64,000 nt of DNA from Muscardinus avellanarius (GCA_963383645.1 OY726565.1:35011529-35075528), one strand, 5' to 3'; positions 1 to 11,138 are shown, counted from the stretch's first letter. A program made the numbers and translations. The notes: generated by a model not told the origin, from the sequence alone.

Positions 1-357
1 TCTGTCTCTTACCTCTCTTTCTTTTTTTAATGCACCTCTTTTCAACTATGATTTGTCTTCCTCAGACAAATTTACTCATCTCTAAGAATTTCCACTTACC
101 AAACCAGAGAACTACAGTAACATATGCATACCCATGTTCATAGCAGCATAATTCACAATAGCCAAAATATGGAACCGACCTAGGTGTCCATAAACAGATG
201 AATGGATTACAAAACTATGGAAAATGCATACAATGGAATTTTACTCAGCAATAAAAAAAGATAAAATTACATCATTTGCAAGAAAATGGAAGAACCTGAA
301 GAACATTATGTTAAGTGAGATTAACAAATCACAGAGAGTAAAGGGCCATGTTTTCTT

Positions 358-796
358 TTTTTCTTTTTTCTTTTTTTGCAATACTGGGGTTGGAACCCAG
401 GGGCATTGTATCCCCGAGCTACAGCCTCAGCCCTATTTTTCAGTCTTTTTATTCTTTTTTTTTTTTTTTTTTTTTTTTTTTTGGTGGTACTGGGGTTCCT
501 GGAAGCCCTTCTACCTCCGGGCTACACCCCCGAACCTATTTTATATTTTTGAAACAGGGTCTCTTACGCGAGCGCGGCTGGCTTCGAACCTGCGCGATCC
601 TCCTGTCTCCGCCTCCCAAGCGCTGGGATTACAAGCGTGCGCCACCACGCCCGGCGTCAGTCTTTTTATTCTTGAAACAGGGTCTCAATGAACTGCTAAA
701 GACCTTGCTAAGTACCTGAGGCTGTCCCCGAACCTGGATTCTCCAATCTCTGCCTCCCGAATGCTGGGATTACAAGGGTGCACCACCATGCCTGGC
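358..796 (-). mobile_element. B1-ID SINE (outer), inserted in L1
   Basis: Minus-strand fused B1-ID SINE. Read on the plus strand, it has a T-rich tail, then the reversed ID half ('actggggttggaacccagg'), then, after an interruption, the reversed B1 half ending 'gggattacaagggtgcaccaccatgcctggc'. It sits in the L1 3' UTR between a degraded duplication related to 'catgttttcttt'. It was itself split by a second SINE. Confidence 0.85.
455..655 (-). mobile_element. B1-ID SINE (inner, young subfamily)
   Basis: Second SINE nested in the previous one, flanked by the duplication cagtctttttattc at 441-454 and 658-671. Its tail is a T28 run (455-482). The reversed ID half reads 'ggtggtactggggttcctgg' and the B1 half keeps many CpGs ('cgcgagcgcggctggcttcg'). 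The inner B-box-like core 'ggcttcgaacctgcgcga' (reverse complement) is intact. High CpG retention marks a young copy. Confidence 0.9.
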
Positions 797-1115
797 CTCA
801 TGTGTTTTCTTTAATATGTGCAGTATAGGGAGTAATTGGGATACAAGAGAGACTCCAGATGATGAGGAGAAACCTCAGGGGAGCCAGGGAGGAGATATAA
901 GATAGGGGTGGAGGAAGACTTAGATTCATTAATAGGAATACTATAATAGACTATGAGTATGCATGTGAATATATACCAGTGTCAGTCTGGGTACTCTTTA
1001 TTGGGAGGGGGCGAAATGGGGAGGGGTGCACCAAGAGCGTGTTCATGTATGTCATTGTCAAATGATTTACATTACAATGTGAGACAATAATGCACCAATA
1101 AAACACACACAAGAA

Positions 1116-1235
1116 AAGAATTTCCATTTACCTTATATTTTTAAATTTATTAGCGCGGATAGTCATTTATAAAATAAATGACTATTTATAAAATATTATA
1201 TTATATTATAAAATATTTATAAAATAAATGACTAT
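1116..1235. repeat. AT-rich palindromic spacer
   Basis: Very AT-rich DNA. A perfect inverted repeat lies at 1159-1185 (12-bp arms ATAGTCATTTAT / ATAAATGACTAT around an AAA loop). Its right arm with flank, 'tttataaaataaatgacta', recurs directly near 1215-1234. Between them lies the self-complementary run around 'atattatattatattat'. No gene-like content. Confidence 0.7.
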
Positions 1236-1376
1236 TCCCTGTCGATGGATCCCTTTCATAAGATAGTTTTAATGTATTTTTATATTTCTTTATATTTTTA
1301 ATAAACTCCTTTAAATCTTCAGCAAGAGCCCAGGCTATTGCATATCTATCCTCAGCTCAGGACAAGAACTCCGGCG

Positions 1377-1411
<35 letters not shown>

Positions 1412-1485
1412 TAAATTGTGTCCGGGAGCCTAACAGGGGTCCCTGGGGACAGTTTCCAAAACCTTACCATCTTCCCTCAAACCAT
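1236..1485 (+). mobile_element. ERV-type LTR fragment (copy 1, 3' part)
   Basis: Shares long, ordered similarity with 43100-43330: 'tttaaatcttcagcaagag', 'ggctattg.atat.tatcct.agct.agga', 'gtccctggggacagtt' and a terminal 'aaacc(a/g)taaca'. The copy carries AATAAA at 1300-1305 followed by a U5-like segment and ends in CA, as a retroviral LTR does. A poly(T)/(TG) expansion (1378-1412) interrupts it. Only the 3' part remains and no internal viral genes follow. The family name is unknown to me. Confidence 0.55.
1378..1412. repeat. Poly(T)-(TG)n microsatellite
   Basis: A T21 run followed directly by (GT)n inside the LTR copy 1, at the place where the related copy at 43245 has only 'gttttatggg'. 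It looks like local slippage expansion. Confidence 0.85.
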
Positions 1486-1548
1486 AACACTCCTGTCTCA
1501 GCCTCCCTAGTATTGAGATTACAGGTGTGTGCACCATGCCCACTTCAA
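1486..1548 (-). mobile_element. B1 fragment
   Basis: Reversed B1 5' end only: 'ctcctgtctcagcctcccta' through 'gattacaggtgtgtgcacca'. The ID half is absent. It abuts the LTR end. Confidence 0.65.
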
Positions 1549-2190
1549 ATATTCTTGTACATAAAGGCTTCTATTCCCCAGGAACAAGGATCGTGAGAGA
1601 TGGAAAGGATGAAGAGGACAGGAGAGACTAGCCTGATTCTTCACTGGGTTGGAGGAGGATGGGGTAGGGCCAAGGGCATACCCATTTTCCAATTAGTTCC
1701 ATGTGTTAGTAAAATATTCTTAGTAAACTAAGTTTTTATCAAAGGATTACAGTGTATATGGTGGAGAATGGACAGAAAATACAGATTGCTCTGTATCTGT
1801 GTACTCACTTGAGTGCCAAATGCCAGGTGCAGTAGTGATAAGACAGTGCCCTGTAATTTTGGAGGCTACAACCCAGAAAACTTAAAGGAATCTTTAATCT
1901 GTTCAATGTGAGGCTATCGCACGGAAAGACTTAGGTATATTGGGTCCTATACAGCTTAATAATTTTAATGTTCTTATAGGAAATCTCTAGCCTTTTGTTT
2001 TTAATTCTCAATTACCAGAGTAATTTTATTGTTTTATGTGATTGTGATATTGTGTAGTTTTATACATACTTGGGCTTTAGTGTTTATAGCTAATTTAGTT
2101 TAATTTCCTGTGTAGGACTTAGAAGGACAATTTTCCTATGCAATATTTGTTGAATAAATAAAACCTGCATAATAAAATGGAAGTTCTTAA
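1549..2190. other. Unique non-coding DNA
   Basis: No long open frame, no recognisable repeat and no RNA gene. Composition is ordinary AT-rich mammalian intergenic or intronic sequence. Confidence 0.6.
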
Positions 2191-2612
2191 GCCAGGCGTG
2201 GTGGTACACACTTGTAATCTCCGCATTCAGGAGGCTGAGACCAGAGGATCACGGTTTGTGGACAGCCTAAGCTACTTAATGAGGCTCTTTGTATCTTAGT
2301 GAGACCCTGTTTCAAAATAAAGAATAAAAAAAAATAGGGCAGAGCTGCATGGCTTGTAATCCCAGCATTCAGGAGGCTGAGACCGGAGGATCGCTGTTCG
2401 CGGACAGCCTCAGCTACTTAGTGAGGCCCTCTGCAACTCAGTGAGACCTGGTTTTAAAATAAAGAATAAAAAATAGGGCAGGGAGTGTAGCTCGGAGGTC
2501 GGATGCCCCTGGGTTCCATCTCCAGACTTGCACACACACAAAAAAAAAAAATAGGGCAGAGGATGTAGCTTGGAGGGCAAATGCCCCTGGGTTCCATCCC
2601 CACACCCATAAA
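2191..2612 (+). mobile_element. B1-ID SINE split by a second B1-ID SINE
   Basis: Order is B1 (2191-2325), B1 (2344-2475), ID (2478-2530), ID (2555-2605). The linker text aaaaaaaaatagggcag occurs at about 2326-2342 and again at about 2543-2559. This fits one SINE (2344-2541, lacking its first few bases) inserting into the A-rich linker of another and duplicating the target, better than a true tandem. Both ID halves keep 'tgcccctgggttccatc'. Confidence 0.82.
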
Positions 2613-2804
2613 AATAAAATATATATAGTCTATGTCCTTTTTTTGGTAAAATGTTTCCATTTACTCTTAAATTTTAAACTTTTTTAAATTTAAAAACAAA
2701 TTGGTTGTATGTTTCCACATAATTAAGAAAATTATTCTTTGAACCACTTCTTACAGGAAGTGATGAAAGATATAGACTTTAATGTAATAAAATGGTCAAC
2801 GTAT

Positions 2805-2940
2805 TTTTTTGTACCCAGGGGCATTCTACCTTTTAGCCTCACATCCAGCCCTTTTAATTTTGCCTTTCTAAGTTACTGAGCATCTCACTACGTTGCTGAG
2901 GTTGGCCTCAAACTTGCAATTTTTCTGTCTCAGCTAAAGA
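2805..2940 (-). mobile_element. Old B1-ID SINE
   Basis: Reversed ID remnant ('gtacccaggggcattctacc') followed by a diverged reversed B1 ('gttgctgaggttggcctcaa', 'tgtctcagct'), truncated before the B1 5' end. Confidence 0.65.
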
Positions 2941-3109
2941 GGTCAAAGTTGCCTCAGAAACATCAGAAAACTTTCAAGGAGAGTTGTGAAGTGTTCCATC
3001 CTTGGCCAACCCACAAGTACCACTCAGAGAACATTTGCTTTCTCCTGGAGTGCATGTATTCTAGTCACTCCAATCCACCCTTGCTCCATATTTCAAGACA
3101 AAAGATTCC

Positions 3110-3288
3110 AACTGGGTGGGACAATACATGACTATAATCCCAGTGCTTGGGAGACTGAGACAGGAAGATCAAAAGTTTGAGATCAGCCTCAGCAATTGAG
3201 TGAGACTCAGTTTCAAATTTAAACGCAGAAAGACCTGGGAGTGTAGCTCAGAGGTAGAATGCCTCTTGGTTCAATCTCTATATAAAGT
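3110..3288 (+). mobile_element. B1-ID SINE, moderately diverged
   Basis: B1 half with 'ataatcccagtgcttgggag' and 'gagatcagcctcagcaattg', then a linker, then an ID half 'ctgggagtgtagctcagagg'. CpGs are lost, so it is older than the copies at 455 or 30713. Confidence 0.8.
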
Positions 3289-3772
3289 TTTTAAAAAATC
3301 CTAAAATTTCCAAAAGAAGCACTCTTGACCAAGCAGAATGTTTTATAATAATTGGAAATTTACATAAATGCAGGGAATTTGTGCCTATTCTTTAATTTGG
3401 CAAAGGAAATGTGGCTTACATTCTAAAAAATTTCTTCAACAATTGCTTGGGAATTCTTAATGTTTTCCTATTGAGATGGAATAAAATTTCTAGGTGAGAG
3501 ATTACAAAATTGACAGAATGAAAAAAAAATAGAGGTAGTTGTTACATTTTAGATTCTTAATAAGAATAACAAAATCCTAATTGTTATAATCTATTAGAGT
3601 TGAAGATAGTTTACATATTTAAAGGAACTCCAGCTATATGTCAAGTAAAATGCTAATGCTACATATAAGACAAAGTTGTTTTCATCTATGAGAGCCTCAT
3701 AATCAAGACACTGGGAACTGCTGAACCAATCCATATCGACTTCAAAAGAGAACATGTCAAATGGTATATGAA
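3289..3772. other. Unique non-coding DNA
   Basis: AT-rich sequence with no repeat, gene or RNA that I recognise. Confidence 0.6.
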
Positions 3773-3992
3773 AGCTAGATGTGGTGGTGGCTCACACTTG
3801 TAATCCTTGCACTTGGGAGGCTGAGAGGAGGATTGCAGATTCAATATCAGCCTCAGCAACTTAGCAAGACTCTCAGCGACCTAGTGAGACCCTGTTTCAA
3901 AAAAATTAAAAATATAAAAAGGTCAGGGGCTATAGCTTGGCAGTGGAATGCCGCTGGGTTCAACCCAAAGTACTAACCTCCTAAAAAAAATG
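3773..3992 (+). mobile_element. B1-ID SINE
   Basis: B1 half 'cacttgtaatccttgcactt', tail of B1 'gagaccctgtttcaaaaaaa', linker, ID half 'aggggctatagcttggcagt' and 'gctgggttcaaccca', then an A run. Confidence 0.85.
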
Positions 3993-4463
3993 TTATATGG
4001 CACCTAGAAGGAAATCTGCATAGGAACTGACAGAGGAAGGTCAAAGATGTGTGTCCTGGCTCATGCAGTATCATTTATCAGACGATCCAATTATAAACAT
4101 GTTGGGCAGAGTGTGAAATGCCAAAGAGTGATGCTAAGTGCAATCTAAGGAGATTTTGAGGGAGACAGAATTGACAAATGGACTAGAGTTCAGGTGCATA
4201 TATCCTTTAAGAAAATACTGGAGCAGAAAATGCTGCTAATGTTTCTTGCAGCACAGTGGAAACTTCCTTGAGATTGCAGCAAACTCAGCTGTATCTGGAC
4301 CCCTGCCCTGCCACTCATTTCTCTTCAACTTGCGAGACTTCTCTGAGCCTGGGTTTATTTGCCCTCATTACCTCCCATCTCATGGAGCTTCTGTGGCTGT
4401 CTGTTTACTTATAAATCTACTGGGAAACATGCTCATGCTGATTTTTTTTTTCCTTTATATAAT
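3993..4463. other. Unique non-coding DNA
   Basis: No feature recognised. An open frame crosses 4246-4551 but its 3' part is the B1 fragment and it has no family resemblance. Confidence 0.5.
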
Positions 4464-4518
4464 CCTGTCTCAGCCTCTCAAGTACTGGGATTATAGGCAT
4501 GCATCACTACACCTGGCT
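4464..4518 (-). mobile_element. B1 fragment
   Basis: Reversed B1 5' end: 'cctgtctcagcctctcaagt', 'actgggattataggcatgca', 'cacctggc'. Confidence 0.7.
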
Positions 4519-4973
4519 TGTTGGTATATTTTAAGTCAAAGAGAATTGTAGAAGGAGTGTAGAGTGTGATATATGTTAACACATGTCAACACACATATTT
4601 TTGTCTGTTTATTATTATATTTGTTTATCTGTTTACCTATCATTTACCTCTCTTGATAGGTACATATATTAGGACAATATCAAAATTTTGCATAAAAGTT
4701 GTGAGACCTGATAACATTTCTAAGATTAAGTTAAAAAAGCAGTACTCATAAGGAAAGATATGTAAGAGTGGGCCAATTGAATAGTGGTTGAAAGGGTGGT
4801 TCAGCAAGCAAATGTACAAAAACATGGAAATGTGCAGAATTGCACAGTATATGTAGGTAATTTGATAATTCCTAGAACTCAAAGAGTATGTCAGTAGTGG
4901 TTGAGAAGTTAGCTAAAGAAGCAGAAACAATATCATGATTTTTATTGCATGGCTGGAATTTTCTTCATTGTGT

Positions 4974-4980
<7 letters not shown>

Positions 4981-5009
<29 letters not shown>

Positions 5010-5205
5010 AGGTTTGTGGATGGAACCCAGGGGCATTTGGCCTCTGAGCCACACCCCAGCCCTATTTTTTATTCTTTATTTTGAAACAGGGTCTCACTGA
5101 GTTGCAGAGGGCCTCACTAAGTAGCTGGGGCTGTCCTCAAACTGCGATCCTCTGGTCTCAGCTTCCCGAACGCTGGGATTACCAGTGTGCATCACCATGC
5201 CTGGC
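4981..5205 (-). mobile_element. B1-ID SINE with flanking duplication
   Basis: Full-length reversed copy with a T27 tail, ID half 'ggatggaacccaggggcatt' and B1 half ending 'accatgcctggc'. The flanks repeat 'taggttttt' (4972 and 5206), a short target-site duplication. Confidence 0.88.
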
Positions 5206-5384
5206 TAGGTTTTTGCAATAGCAAAAAGGGACCAAAGTAACCAGCAACACAGCCATAGAAGCAGTAGCACTGATACTGGGAATATACTAGAACAATGTAG
5301 ATTACACTGGGCTGGGAATAGAAAGGATTGGAAGATAATTAGCAAAGATAAAAGAATAGGTTCCAGGTTAACGTTAGTTTGGTC

Positions 5385-5475
5385 AGGGACACTCTGCCAC
5401 TGAGCTATAGACCCAGCCCTTTTTATTTTATTTTTTAAATTTTTGAGCAGGGTCTTGCTAAGTTGCTCAGCTGAT
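5385..5475 (-). mobile_element. SINE fragment, mostly ID half
   Basis: Reversed ID text 'gacactctgccactgagcta' and the start of reversed B1 ('gagcagggtcttgctaagtt'), then lost. Confidence 0.65.
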
Positions 5476-7990
5476 TAAGATCGTCATTCTTTAATGAGGA
5501 GGGATTGATGACTAACATAAGCTTTATACCATAGCATGAGTCTGTTAATTTTATATGTATTTCCACACATATTGAACACATTTATCTATCTATAAGTTCT
5601 TAATTGTAAAGATACAATCACTATTATACATAATTATAATGCAGCAATCATATTAAATAAATAAATCAAAACAACCAACCAAACGAGATATGTCTTCAGA
5701 CTTTTTAAATACCCAATTTAAAGTTACTTAAATAATTAAGTAAATGTATTGAGCATTTATTACATTTGAGGTACTATATCGTATACTTGGTCACAGATGT
5801 ATAAAATATAGATTCTCACAATTTGAGTATAGTGAAGAACCAGGTGAACCAAATGATGAATGAACCAGATGAAGCTAAATAATGGTTTTAATTGCCTTTC
5901 TAGTCTCTAGAGTAAGCAGTCTTATGCCTTACCTTTTTAGATCTTTTTGTCCTGACTCAGAGCTTCTATTTTATTTTGGTTTTAGCACTCCAAAGTTCCA
6001 GGAGAGGAAAGAAATGTCAAAAAACAAAACAAAAAAAAAAAAACAAAAAAAAAACTTAGGTGAGGGCAGATAGAACATCAAAGGAGAATGAAATGAGCAA
6101 AGGCTGACATTTCCAACATTCCCTCTCACTCTGCCCAAATGCCCATTTTCTCCAAGTTAGCATTCTTTCCTTATACATTTTTCTTTCCCCATTCCTGAAG
6201 TGAATGTGTCTCTCTATGGTTAGCAATGAATCTAGTTCCCAAAACATTTATTAAACTGATCCTGCATGCCGAGCATGCTACTGGTAAGACCTGCTTTCAA
6301 GATGTTGTTTGAATACCACATCTATCAAAACTTCCAGCTTATTCTTTCTCCTCCATTTTCTAAACTATATTACTGGGGTCATTTTATATTTTTAGATGAC
6401 TGTTAATATTAAACCAGAATGTATATCCCAAACACCAACACCGAGAGTGGCTTCCTCAAGTATATCGTTCATTAAAACTTTTTTCCACCAAACACTGTGG
6501 GCAGAGTAAGACTTCATCAAGTGCTTCTTGATCTGTTGGCTCTTTTAGTCTCAAAGTTTGGTGGTTATAAATTTTGCTTGTCAGTAGGGATTTTACAATA
6601 GCTCATGTCAATTGCTGTGCAATTTTGTTAGAGGTTTTAAAATCCATTACATACTTTTAAATTTTAGAGAGAAAAAGTTTTCAACTGTGAAAACAGAAGC
6701 TCGGTGATAAACAATTCTCCCTTTAAGATGGTATTTATTTATATCTTTAGAACTGATGTAGAGAATGTTGGTTTCTTTTATGTGGTCATTTGGCATAATT
6801 TACTTTCCAGGCCTAACAATCTATTAAGAACCCATAGCCTGAAAAGCTAAGAAGGCTTACCAAAAATCTTTGAATGTATAATTAAATAATTCAATCTTAA
6901 TACAATGTTAACTTGAATTTTTGGTCTCCTTTTATTGCTTATAACATTACTTACTGTCTGTAATGTTAAGCTCATGCTTATGGGTTAGATGATATTAAAA
7001 TTTTAAACAATTATCTTAATTATATATTAAAAGTTGAACAGTCATTAATGAATCCTAACAGATTTTAAGAAAGAAAGGGAGATTCAGGTAAATACCTAGG
7101 TGAGTTACAGAGAAAATAATTGAGATAATATAATCCAAATGGAAGCTAGCTATAAAGAATTCAATATATAATGCAAGAAACAATTATGCTGGTCTCCTGA
7201 AAAACAATGCCATTCTATTTTTTCAAATAGAGAATTTTTTTTTACTTAATTATTAGTCAACTTGGTAGCTGGGGCTAGATATTTTGAGTACTATTGCATT
7301 TTGGTAGGCTGTTCTCTTTGCTAATCAAATATGACTATAGATTCTCAGGAAAAATATGGTACTTTAGTCTATAAACTATTGAGTAAAGCAAACTATCCTC
7401 ATTGACATGGTGCCTGTTCAATTCTTTCCTCAATAGCTATGTATATTATTTTTATTATGATTTTTGCAAAACCCTATAGGGACCCAGGAATAGTATTTTT
7501 TTTAAAGGTAATTCATTATATCTGATTTTCATAGGGCTCAGAAAGAACATATCCACATTTCTCTTTTCATATTTTACTTTATTTTAAAAATGTTCATTTG
7601 GACTTTCTTCTGCTTAAATTTACTTATTTTTTTTTCTGGTGCTAATCAGTACAGCTACACAGTCATAATAATAATTTTCTTTTTAAATAAAATTGCTGTC
7701 CAAAATCTTCTTTTGTTTTTCTCCTTTCCTTCTGTTTACCTGTCTGATGAGTGGAGGAGGGAATACACCTTCATTTATCTAGTTGAGAGTGCCCTTTGTA
7801 TTTATCGAGTGCCTACCACATTCTAGATCACATATATTTTACTCTCTGGTGGAGGAGTCTATACAAATACTCCCGGCACTTGAAGAACAGGAAGCTCTCC
7901 AGCATGCCTAATGACTTTAAGGCCCTGAGTGACCCCCTCCTCTCAAGTAACTGCTGAGTACCACAGTACTTCAGGGAGGAAGTAGGGCTG
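5476..7990. other. Long unique AT-rich stretch
   Basis: No exon, RNA gene or clear mobile element in about 2.5 kb. An A-rich run lies at 6023-6054. 6440-6760 and 6860-7030 have the texture of old conserved non-coding DNA, with few indels or low-complexity runs and many TAAT/ATTA cores, but this cannot be shown without alignment. Confidence 0.5.
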
Positions 7991-7999
7991 AAACTGGAT

Positions 8000-8150
8000 G
8001 TGGGTGAAACTTTAATAATAACAGTGATAATACAAGTGTACTAATTTTGAAGTGCTTGTAATGTCAGGGAGTGTTCTAAGCACCTTTCATATATTATTTC
8101 ATTCAGTCCTTAGAACAATCATTAAGTAATTTATTAAACTTGTGTTTTTT
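8000..8150 (-). mobile_element. MIR-like relic
   Basis: Reverse-complement MIR text: 'gtgttctaagcacctttcat' and 'attatttcattcagtcctta', equivalent to the MIR 3' half read backwards. Strongly diverged. Confidence 0.5.
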
Positions 8151-8469
8151 TCATGAGAAAAATAAACGATAATATTGAGTAAAGTTCTCTGATTTTACTA
8201 GTGAAGATTATTTTGTTTGGCCTTCTTTCTAAAAATCTCCAATAAAATGGCAATAGACCCAGAATTAAATCTGTAGCTAAAAAAGTAAGATGCTATAGAA
8301 AATGATCACAAGGTTATTTTCTTCTGTTTAGTACTTTTTCTGCTCCCAAAGGGACATGGAACTTTGGTGAGAAGTCTTGGGTTTGATGTCTGTTGTTCTA
8401 CACCATCTTTTTCTTCCAACTGATACTGGCTCAAGTTTTTAATTTCTCATCCAACTGTCATATAAACTT

Positions 8470-8700
8470 CCAATGGTTTTTCTAAAACATCTGCCTTAAA
8501 TATTTTGTTTGCAGTCCATTTCTCACACTGCTATTCAAGAACTCTTTCTTAAACATAATTCACAATATGGTATCTTTCTTCTGAGGAACTTTGTGCACTG
8601 CCTACACAATGAGAACTACATCCCTTAGAAGGACATTCAAGGCTCTCATCTTCCAACTCTATTTCATTTTTTCCTCATTCTATTTATGCTCTTGTACATT
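8470..8700 (+). mobile_element. Possible L2 relic
   Basis: Pyrimidine-rich text with 'ggacattcaaggctctcatc' resembles the L2 3' region. Too diverged for a firm call. Confidence 0.3.
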
Positions 8701-8764
8701 AATCCCTTACTGTTTGTGGGTCCCAATGAAATCTCATGTTGGCTACTAGGAGGAGATAGAGTCC

Positions 8765-8985
8765 AAACATTAGAGTAGACACCTAAGGTTTAAATCATGG
8801 CCCTGCTTATTATTGGCTTTGTGACTTTGTCACATTATTTTATCCTTCTGTGTCTCAGATTCTCCTTCTTTGCAATGAGAATAATTTCAGTGCCTATCTC
8901 AGTGATGACTGAATGGCTGAGTCACTATTTGTAAGTCACCTTGGACAGTGATTGGTTTAGAGAATGCTAGGGAAGTGGCATGGTG
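8765..8985 (+). mobile_element. MIR relic
   Basis: Sense MIR order: 'tttaaatcatggccctgctt', 'ttggctttgtgactttgtca', 'cttctgtgtctcagattctc', 'tttgcaatgagaataatttc', corresponding to the MIR core and 3' half. Confidence 0.65.
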
Positions 8986-9004
8986 TACCTCTGTTCAGAC
9001 TGTC

Positions 9005-9230
9005 ATACTGACCAGGTAAGCCTCCCATTTCCACCTCTCATACCCTTCAAGATGCTGCTCAGATCCTGTCTCCATGGCTGTCCTTCTGGGCTCAATCTGT
9101 CCACCCCAGCCGTTTGCTATTCTACCCTTTCCCTATCTACGCCTATATAGTGTAAGAGTTCACATCTGCTCTTCATCATCCTGTGCAGAGTGTTCTTTTT
9201 TTCCCTGGGGGACAGTGTTGCTATTTGAGG
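9005..9230 (+). mobile_element. Possible L2 relic
   Basis: 'caagatgctgctcagatcct' followed by pyrimidine-rich text and 'ttgagggcaaggaa' resembles the L2 3' end. Low similarity. The open frame at 9074-9367 runs through this and the following MIR, so I do not treat it as coding. Confidence 0.35.
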
Positions 9231-9234
9231 GCAA

Positions 9235-9420
9235 GGAACATATGTTCTTTGTGTGGTATAATAATGGGATAATCTTTGGGCTCCCAGAAGCCTGTGTTCA
9301 AATTAGTTGCGATCTGGCCAGAAACTGTGTATGGAATGCTTGTAAGCCTCAGTTTACCCAGCTTTAAAAAGAAATAAATAATAATGTCCTCATAAGGTTA
9401 TATTGTTATTGTACATTGTA
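9235..9420 (+). mobile_element. MIR relic
   Basis: 'tttgggctcccagaagcctg', 'tgtaagcctcagtttaccca' and 'aataatgtcctcataaggtt' follow the order of the MIR consensus. Confidence 0.65.
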
Positions 9421-9780
9421 ATATTAGCACCAACTCCTTTGATATTCTAGACAAGTTTTATATCCATGTCCCATAAAATTACTTTTCTTCACTATCCATG
9501 CTTTAAATCATATAGTTCCTCTGAGAACATTTTACAGCTATTTATATGACATGACCTTGTTCTTTGCTGAATAATACCATCAGTTATAATCTGTGCATCC
9601 CCTACATGTATCCTCAAAGCAAAATTCTTTATGACTCAACATCTCACATGGATAATTATGAATTATATTAAATCCTAGGCATTTTGAAGTTTCATGATTT
9701 AATAACTTGGAAGAACTTTTTCTTTTTAAGTTACCAGTCTTAAGTTATCCATGCTTTTTTGGAATTAAACTTAAAACATT

Positions 9781-9990
9781 AGCTGGTCATGGTGGCACAC
9801 ACCTGTAATTCCAGTACTTGGGAGGGTGATACAGGAGGATCTTGGGTTCGAGGCGAGCCTCAGCAACTTAGTGAGGTCCTTAGCAACATGGCAAGACCCT
9901 GTTTTCAAAATAAAAACTAAAATAGGGCTGGGGTGTAGCTTAAAGATAGAATGCCCCTGGATTCAATCCCTAGTACAAGAAAACCACCAC
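9781..9990 (+). mobile_element. B1-ID SINE with (CCA)n tail
   Basis: B1 half 'agctggtcatggtggcacac' and 'cttgggttcgaggcgagcct', ID half 'agggctggggtgtagcttaa' and 'ctggattcaatccctagtac'. The A tail has become 'accaccaccacc' (9983-10014). Confidence 0.87.
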
Positions 9991-10084
9991 CACCACCACC
10001 ACTACCACTACCAAGAGCTTAAAAATAATTACTGCATTATAATTTATATAACTGTACCATCTCTGACTAATTTAGCTGTACCCA

Positions 10085-10345
10085 ACTGACTAAGGGATAC
10101 CCCCAAATGACAGTGGCTTAAGCAAGACAGATGCTTCTTTCTCAGGTAAAAGACAGAAAAAGGGCAGCTAGCCTTATCTGGGGACTCCTCATTTCCTTTA
10201 GAAGCACAAGCTCCATGTCATCCTCTGTTGTCCTTGGTGTCTGGCTTTCCTGCTCAGACCTCATACCTTTGTGCTTTTTGAGGTCTGACATGGCTTGTGG
10301 TGTTCCGGTCCTCACGTCCACATCTCAAACAGCAGGAAATTAAAG
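10085..10345. mobile_element. Possible ancient MaLR/MLT1-like relic
   Basis: 'gacagtggcttaagcaagac' and the following pyrimidine-rich text recall the 5' part of old MaLR-type LTRs. Assignment is weak. Orientation probably plus. Confidence 0.3.
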
Positions 10346-10790
10346 AAGAGAACTCTGTCAAGGTTTAATAATTATGATCGTTAGGCCTGGGTTTTATAAT
10401 TAAAGGAAAATGGAATAATGGATATTGAGTAGGAACCAATAGGCTTTATATCCCTCCACATAATCTGCAAAATGCAGGCTGTGAATCAATTATTATAAAG
10501 GAAAGCTTATTTCTTCATTTGAGTCATGCTGTGGATTTGTGCAATGTCTGGGCACTTTTTCACTCAGCTGCCTTTGTGTTTTGCTTCTGAGAAGCAGGGA
10601 TTTTTTAACAGACTTGCTTTTTGGTGAGAAAACTAACAACCTGATTAAACTGGCATTGGAAAAAATATTTCATTATGCAGAAATGTGGATCCTGTAACAC
10701 TTCCTATTAAAAGCTATTAAATATCTTCCTTGTCAGGCACATTATTGTAAATAATTTCATATTTGATAATTTTATAATGGTATAGTAGTG
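10346..10790. other. Unique non-coding DNA, enhancer-like texture
   Basis: No repeats. It contains 'gaatcaattattataaagg' (10484) and a POU-like 'cattatgcagaaat' (10671). This might be conserved regulatory DNA, but nothing is proven from one sequence. Confidence 0.3.
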
Positions 10791-10799
10791 ATATTTAGA

Positions 10800-10950
10800 A
10801 AGCAAACAGTGTACAGCCATGCCATGATATGTATCGAACACTCATATATCACTTACTATTTGCCAGGTCTTGTTTTTAAGTCACTCATAATATTAACTCA
10901 TTTGCCTTTTTCCATTCTCGTCCTCTCACAAGTTTCCAGTGGAGCTTCCC
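10800..10950 (-). mobile_element. Possible MIR or L2 3'-end relic
   Basis: 'tatcacttactatttgccag' and 'attaactcatttgcc' resemble the reversed 3' part of MIR/L2. Confidence 0.4.
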
Positions 10951-11138
10951 AGAGCTACAGGATTTTCAACGACATTGCTACTCTGATGGCTACTTGAATG
11001 TGTGTTTGTTATTCATGTACTTAAAAAATTTCTCAGTTTTAATTTCTTCCATAGTAGATATCACCACATATATTAGCTTTTGGGGTTCTTCATAACTTTT
11101 GAAAGTAGCAAGAAAGGCAAAACCAAAAAGCACTGTTA

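Larger units (their letters stand above)
101..1115 (+). mobile_element. 5'-truncated L1 3' end, interrupted by two nested SINEs
   Basis: Sense-strand L1 sequence. It runs from the end of ORF2 (text equivalent to 'tgtccataaacagatgaatgg' near 186, then the 'aaatggaagaacctgaagaacattatg' zone) through the 3' UTR and ends at 'aatgcaccaataaaa' near 1090-1105. The copy is flanked by a 17-bp target-site duplication, aagaatttccacttacc at 84-100 and aagaatttccatttacc at 1116-1132, one mismatch. The duplication fixes both ends and shows target-primed integration. L1 text stops near 357 and resumes near 797, with SINEs between. Non-coding and dead. Confidence 0.88.

Noticed and set aside
224..719. Overlapping open frames of 155 and 123 codons
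   Set aside because: They read through L1, two SINEs and a poly(T) tract. The peptide is the translation of the SINE and recurs at other SINE copies (for example 17504, 20874, 29223).
6023..6054. Poly(A) of a processed pseudogene
   Set aside because: No mRNA-like or repeat-like sequence precedes the A-rich run and there is no flanking duplication.
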